DNA of 64,000 nt, taken from Actinotalea soli (GTDB lineage Bacteria; Actinomycetota; Actinomycetes; Actinomycetales; Cellulomonadaceae). The stretch is from NCBI RefSeq assembly GCF_017565425.1, contig NZ_JAGEMK010000008.1, positions 1-64,000 of the forward strand, given 5' to 3'. Each line of letters begins with the position of its first letter. Positions within the stretch are counted from its first letter, which is position 1. Both the position numbers and the translations under genes were made by a program. Under the pieces are notes generated by a model. That model had not been told where the DNA came from. It saw only the letters and a program-made list of their open reading frames with translations, and did no database searches. This document shows, piece by piece, positions 60,517 to 64,000 of this stretch.

Positions 60517-60819
60517 GTGATCTTCTTCGGCTGGGGTCGCAAGAGCAAGAGCGCGCAGGTCAGCGCTGAGCAGGCGCTGGCGCTGACGTACAGCTACGTG
60601 CACATCTTCTGGCTGTTCCAGCTGGCCTTCAAGCAGAGGTACAGCGTGGCCACGTGGACCGAGGCGGGCTGGGCCACGCGGGAGCTGAGCGACCAGGAGG
60701 CCATGGCGGGCGGGGCGCCGTCGACGGTGACCCTGCACTGGTGGTGGCGGTTCGGGCTGGTGCTGGCCATCGCCTTCCTCGTCGTGGCGCTGACCTTCGC
60801 GGGCCTCGCCGGGTCCTGA
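60517..60819 (+). CDS. small membrane protein
   Basis: A 100-residue protein with a basic N-terminus (GWGRKSKS), an aromatic-rich segment (YSYVHIFWLFQLAF) and one C-terminal membrane helix (about 76-98). GTG 60517 is preceded by GGGGGGCAGG. It ends 57 nt before the sigma factor gene, with an inverted repeat between. Not recognised. Confidence 0.65.
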   Translation: MIFFGWGRKSKSAQVSAEQALALTYSYVHIFWLFQLAFKQRYSVATWTEAGWATRELSDQEAMAGGAPSTVTLHWWWRFGLVLAIAFLVVALTFAGLAGS

Positions 60820-60830
60820 CACCCTGGGTG

Positions 60831-60855
60831 GGTCTCGCGGGATCGACGCGAGACC
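60831..60855. terminator. hairpin between small membrane gene and sigma factor gene
   Basis: Arms GGTCTCGCG (60831-60839) and CGCGAGACC (60847-60855) with a 7-nt loop. It may end the upstream transcript, or act as a regulatory element just before the sigma factor start. Confidence 0.55.
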
Positions 60856-60875
60856 AGCCTGAGGAGGGGACCCGG

Positions 60876-61775
60876 ATGGACGACGTCGTCACCGAGTTCG
60901 AGGCCGAGCGGGCGCGGCTCCTCGGCCTGGCCTACCGGATGCTCGGCAGCGTGCACGACGCCGAGGACGTGGCACAGGAGGTCTGGTTGCGCCTCGCCGA
61001 CCAGGACCGTGCCGAGATCCGCAACCTCCCCGCATGGCTCACGACGGTGGCCTCGCGGCTGTGCCTGGACCGCCTCCGCGCCGCACAGACGCGGCGCGAG
61101 CAGTACGTGGGACCGTGGCTGCCCGAGCCCGTGGTGAGCCAGGTGCCGGGGCCGGCGGAGCTGGCCGAGGTCGACGAGTCGATGCGGCTCGCCCTCCTCA
61201 CGGTGCTCGCGCACCTGAACCCTGGGCAGCGCGTCGCCTTCGTGCTGCACGACGTCTTCGACGTGCCCTTCGACCAGGTCGCGAGCGTGCTCGACACGAG
61301 TGAGGCGAACGCCCGCCAGCTCGCCTCACGCGCGCGACGAGCCGTGCAGCAGGGTGCCCCACCCCCCGCCGTGCCGAGGGACCAGCAGCGCGCCGTCGTC
61401 GACGCCTTCCTCCGGGCGGTCGCTGCGGGTGACCTCGGGGAGGTGGTGAGCGCGCTGGCCCCTGGCGTGGTCCTGACCTCGGACGGCGGCGGGCGGGTCA
61501 GCGCCGCGCTCCGGCCGGTGCTCGGTGCCGACAAGGTCGCGCGCTTCTTCCTCGGGCTCTGGCAGATGGCCCACGACGCGGAGGTCGACCTCGAGACGGT
61601 GCTCGTCAACGGGGAGGTCGGTGTCGTGGTGCGGATCAGGCCGCACCCCGGCAGCCGGATCGAGGCCGGTGCGACCGTGGTGCTGCCGCGCGTGGGCCCC
61701 GACGGGCTCGTCCACGGGATCGACGTGGTGCGCAACCCGGAGAAGCTCGCGGGGCTCGGCGCGGCGCGGCGCTGA
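60876..61775 (+). CDS. ECF41-type sigma factor (SigJ-like) with SnoaL-like C-terminus
   Basis: A 299-residue extracytoplasmic-function sigma factor. Region 2 (AYRMLGSVHDAEDVAQEVWLRL) and region 4 (LLTVLAHLNPGQRVAFVLHDVFDVPFDQVASVLDTSEANARQ) are clear. The long C-terminal extension has a SnoaL-like fold and the ECF41 signatures WLPEP, DGGGR and NPEKL. In this group the extension replaces an anti-sigma factor and modulates activity. GAGGAGGGG precedes ATG 60876. Its expected partner, a CMD-family gene, lies at 61818-62378 with a matching promoter. Confidence 0.92.
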   Translation: MDDVVTEFEAERARLLGLAYRMLGSVHDAEDVAQEVWLRLADQDRAEIRNLPAWLTTVASRLCLDRLRAAQTRREQYVGPWLPEPVVSQVPGPAELAEVDESMRLALLTVLAHLNPGQRVAFVLHDVFDVPFDQVASVLDTSEANARQLASRARRAVQQGAPPPAVPRDQQRAVVDAFLRAVAAGDLGEVVSALAPGVVLTSDGGGRVSAALRPVLGADKVARFFLGLWQMAHDAEVDLETVLVNGEVGVVVRIRPHPGSRIEAGATVVLPRVGPDGLVHGIDVVRNPEKLAGLGAARR

Positions 61776-61817
61776 GGGAGCCGGCCGTCGTTCGCCCGCC
61801 ACCGCACCGCCGTCGGC

Positions 61818-62378
61818 TCACCGCGGAGGGAGCGCGCAGACCTCGCTGTCGGTGAAGCCCTGCGAGGTGACGCCCAGCGCGTGGTTGAGGCGCGACCGGT
61901 GGTTCTCCAGGGCGACGAGGTGGACGAGCTCGACGAGACCGGCCTCGCCCAGCTCCTCGCGGAGGGTCGCGACCTGCTCGTCGGTGACGTGCGGCGGGGT
62001 GGCCGTCGCGGCGTCGGCGAGGGCCATGGCGCGCTTCTCGAGACCGGTGAACAGGGGTGAGGCCGCGTACTCGGGGACGGCGAGCAGCTGCTCGCGCGTC
62101 ACCCCGGCACGCAGCGCGAGCATCGCGCCGAAGTCGATGCACCACGGGCAGCCGATCACGACGGCGACGCGGTGCTGGACCAGGTCACGGAGGGTCTCGG
62201 GCAGGTGGTGCCGGGACCGCATCAGGGTCACCTCGCCGAGGAGCTGGGACCAGAACACCCCGCGGTGGTGGGCTGTCACCATGCCGGGCTCCATGACCTG
62301 GCCGAACATGCGGCGGGTCATCGCGGCGACGAGCCGCGTGGACAGGCGCTGACGGGCGGGCGGGTCGATCCGGGCCAT
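61818..62378 (-). CDS. carboxymuconolactone decarboxylase (CMD/AhpD-like) family protein
   Basis: A 186-residue, all-helical CMD-family protein. The redox CxxC lies in VIGCPWCIDFGAMLA, with Gly where AhpD has the proton-relay His. Such CMD proteins (COE group) are the usual partners of ECF41 sigma factors and may handle peroxides or reactive metabolites. AGGAGG precedes ATG 62378. It converges on the sigma factor gene, and its promoter matches the ECF41 consensus. Confidence 0.88.
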   Translation of the reverse strand: MARIDPPARQRLSTRLVAAMTRRMFGQVMEPGMVTAHHRGVFWSQLLGEVTLMRSRHHLPETLRDLVQHRVAVVIGCPWCIDFGAMLALRAGVTREQLLAVPEYAASPLFTGLEKRAMALADAATATPPHVTDEQVATLREELGEAGLVELVHLVALENHRSRLNHALGVTSQGFTDSEVCALPPR

Positions 62379-62416
62379 GACGTCCTCCTGGTGCCGGGCC
62401 GCCGGGGTGGCAGCCG

Positions 62417-63295
62417 TCACCACCTCGACGTGCTGGGCGCCCGGGATGTGACAGCCATGGCGCCGCCGGCGGTGACGGCGAGGACGACCCAGGTGATGGC
62501 CTGCGCCGCCCAGAAGGGGCCGTCCGCGAGCTCCCGTGCCGACGTGGTGAGGTTCGACTCGGCGAAGGCGAGGGTGGAGTTCATCAGGGCGTGCGCCCAC
62601 GCCGCCGGCCACATGGACGAGGACGCGAGGCGCGCCGCCGAGAGCAGGACCCCCACGACGAGCAGGTCGACACTCGTGGCGACGACGTCACGCACGGCGA
62701 GGTCGCCGGTAGAGGCGTAGCCGAGCGTCAGCGGCAGGTGCCACAACGACCAGAGCCCCGCGATGAGGAGGCTCGCACGCCACGCACCCCACGGTGCGAG
62801 CGTCGTCTGCAGGGCGCCCCGCCAGCCGATCTCCTCCCCGACGACGGTGACGAGCGCGAGGAGCGCGAACGGGAGCACGAGCGGCGCCAGGCCCCACGCC
62901 TCCGCCGTCGGCTGCCACTCGACGACCCCCGTGGCGACGCCGAGGGCAGTGGTCATGGCAGGGACGACGAGGAAGACGCCGAGCACCGACGCGCACGTCC
63001 CCGCGACGCGCCGCGACGCGAGAGGGCGCAGCGCCGTCCACCGGGCGAACGTCGTGCGCCTGCCGGTGAGGAGGTGCGCGGTGAGGGCCGAGAGCGCGGG
63101 CGCCCACGAGAGCAGGGGGACGGCTGCGTTGAACGCGTCAGCATCGGCACCGACGACCCACAGCGGGACCATCACGGCTGCCGTCAGGACTGCCAAGGTG
63201 CCGAGGAACCAGGCGACGGCGCGCCGTGCGACAGGATCGAGGCCTCGACCTGGTGGAGCGGTCGGTGGGGCCAGGGCGGGGCTGATGCGGGTCAC
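62417..63295 (-). CDS. CPBP-family intramembrane metalloprotease
   Basis: A 292-residue membrane protein with about eight helices and the CPBP (Abi/CAAX protease) motifs: TVVGEEIGWRGAL (motif 1), LWSLWHLPLTLG (motif 2) and WAHALMNSTLAF (motif 3). These supply the Glu and His of the active site. The GTG start at 63295 follows GAGAGG by 7 nt. Its last codons contain the ECF41 promoter of the next gene. Substrate unknown. Confidence 0.88.
   Translation of the reverse strand: MTRISPALAPPTAPPGRGLDPVARRAVAWFLGTLAVLTAAVMVPLWVVGADADAFNAAVPLLSWAPALSALTAHLLTGRRTTFARWTALRPLASRRVAGTCASVLGVFLVVPAMTTALGVATGVVEWQPTAEAWGLAPLVLPFALLALVTVVGEEIGWRGALQTTLAPWGAWRASLLIAGLWSLWHLPLTLGYASTGDLAVRDVVATSVDLLVVGVLLSAARLASSSMWPAAWAHALMNSTLAFAESNLTTSARELADGPFWAAQAITWVVLAVTAGGAMAVTSRAPSTSRW
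62427..62453 (-). promoter_or_regulatory. ECF41-type promoter of the CMD gene
   Basis: Minus strand: TGTCACA (62453 to 62447), 16 bp, then CGTC (62430 to 62427). As I recall, this is the described ECF41 target motif. It lies inside the 3' end of the CPBP protease gene, about 50 bp before the CMD start codon. Confidence 0.8.
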
Positions 63296-63396
63296 GACGA
63301 GCCTCTCGTTCGCTCGCGGCGGGTGGGGTCACCGCCGTCGAGACGAGACTTCCGCGTGACCGGGACCCTCGGCATCGCCCTGCGGGGCCTCGTCAC

Positions 63397-64000
63397 TCAC
63401 CCCGGAGGGTGAGTGCGGCCGACGAGCCCGTGCTCGTAGGCGAAGATGACCGCGTGCACGCGGTCCCGCAGACCGAGCTTCGCCAGGACGGCACGCACGT
63501 GCGTCTTGACGGTGTCGTAGGCGAGATGGAGCCGCTGACCGATCTCGGCGTTCGAGCATCCGGCAGCGAGCAGGTGGAAGATCTCGACCTCGCGGGTCGA
63601 CAACGTCGAGAGGGCGGAGGGGTCCATGGCGGGCGCCTTCCGCACGTGCTCGAGGACCGCCGTCGTGACGTGCGGAGCGAGCACGGAGCTGCCGCTGGCC
63701 ACGTCGCAGATCGCGGCGACGAGCGCCTCGGGCCGGGCGTCCTTCGTCAGGAAGCCGCTCGCCCCGGCGCGCAGCGCACCCATGACGAGGTCGTCGGAAT
63801 CGAACGTCGTCAGCACGAGCACGCGGGTGGCCGGCGAGAGGCGCACCACCCGCTCCGTGGCGCGGATCCCGTCGAGCCGTGGCATCCGGATGTCCATGAG
63901 CACGACGTCGACCCGGTGCGCGCGGACGGCCTCGACGGCCTCGTCCCCGTCCCCTGCCTCGCCGACGACGTCGATGCGCGGGTCCGCTCCCAGCACGGTG
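63397..64000 (-). CDS. NarL/LuxR-family response regulator, cut by the right window edge
   Basis: Partial: the first roughly 20 residues, including the acidic pair, lie outside the window. The receiver part keeps the phospho-Asp (VVLMDIRMPRLDGI), Thr (VLVLTTFDSDD) and Lys (GFLTKDARPE). The C-terminal LuxR helix-turn-helix is complete (LSTREVEIFHLLAAGCSNAEIGQRLHLAYDTVKTHVRAVLAKLG in pieces). A sensor kinase gene would be expected just outside. It is 101 nt upstream of the CPBP gene on the same strand and may regulate it. Confidence 0.9.
   Translation of the reverse strand, partial: TVLGADPRIDVVGEAGDGDEAVEAVRAHRVDVVLMDIRMPRLDGIRATERVVRLSPATRVLVLTTFDSDDLVMGALRAGASGFLTKDARPEALVAAICDVASGSSVLAPHVTTAVLEHVRKAPAMDPSALSTLSTREVEIFHLLAAGCSNAEIGQRLHLAYDTVKTHVRAVLAKLGLRDRVHAVIFAYEHGLVGRTHPPG

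Overview
The window is very GC-rich and densely packed. Genes often overlap by TGATG or ATGA, GTG starts are common, and several genes look leaderless. It encodes coenzyme-F420-type oxidoreductases, a DUF2510 protein, WXG100-like proteins, a Nei2-type glycosylase, an ECF41-type sigma factor and an ArsR-ArsC fusion. Together these point to an actinobacterium, most likely order Micrococcales and possibly near Cellulomonadaceae; the family is only a guess. The left edge carries the minus-strand promoter and leader of an rRNA operon, so a 16S gene should lie just outside. I see no phage, insertion sequence, CRISPR array or tRNA gene. It reads as ordinary chromosome with accessory pockets.

Layout. 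0.4-5.2 kb: a GGDEF-EAL protein, an AlaDH/PNT-family dehydrogenase, a sulfurtransferase and a glutathione peroxidase, followed by a 14-bp tandem repeat. 5.3-11.8 kb: a complete ECF importer (T, fused double ATPase, S component) with a tandem HAD protein, divergent from a LacI regulator across a perfect LacI-type operator. 12-20.8 kb: a DosS-like kinase, a DUF2510 protein, an ohrR-ohr-reductase operon, a WYL regulator divergent from a cysteine hydrolase, an AlkZ/YcaQ-like protein and a beta-propeller. 20.8-27 kb: trkH, kdpE, a short kdpD, a 21-codon hydrophobic ORF, gntP and gntK on one strand. 27-35 kb: a LytR_C pair, uracil permease, membrane proteins, an LLM oxidoreductase and the arsenic operon acr3 / arsR-arsC fusion / arsC. 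35.1-38.4 kb: a four-gene WXG100/EspG-like operon with no secretion machine nearby. 38.4-42.6 kb: nei2, a P450 and a VanY-like peptidase carrying a dead lysozyme-like domain. 42.6-48.2 kb: a broken PAS-GGDEF-EAL gene coupled to an RsbQ-like hydrolase, two paralogous small membrane proteins, a GH13 enzyme and a solo LuxR helix-turn-helix. 48.3-55.6 kb: an SDR, an ArsR plus His-rich metal-binding pair, two peptidases and small membrane proteins. 55.8-64 kb: a soluble chemoreceptor, a small secreted peptide whose start codon reads ACG, a RibD-like reductase, an ECF41 sigma factor with its CMD partner and matching promoter, a CPBP protease and a response regulator cut by the right edge.

Themes. 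Redox and metal defence recur (Ohr, glutathione peroxidase, CMD, arsenic, His-rich protein). Regulators usually sit beside their likely targets with readable palindromic operators. The least explained pieces are the WXG100/EspG-like operon, the LacI-controlled ECF importer with tandem HAD phosphatase, the kdpDE-trkH arrangement with its tiny ORF, and the ArsR/His-rich locus with a 24-bp palindrome.
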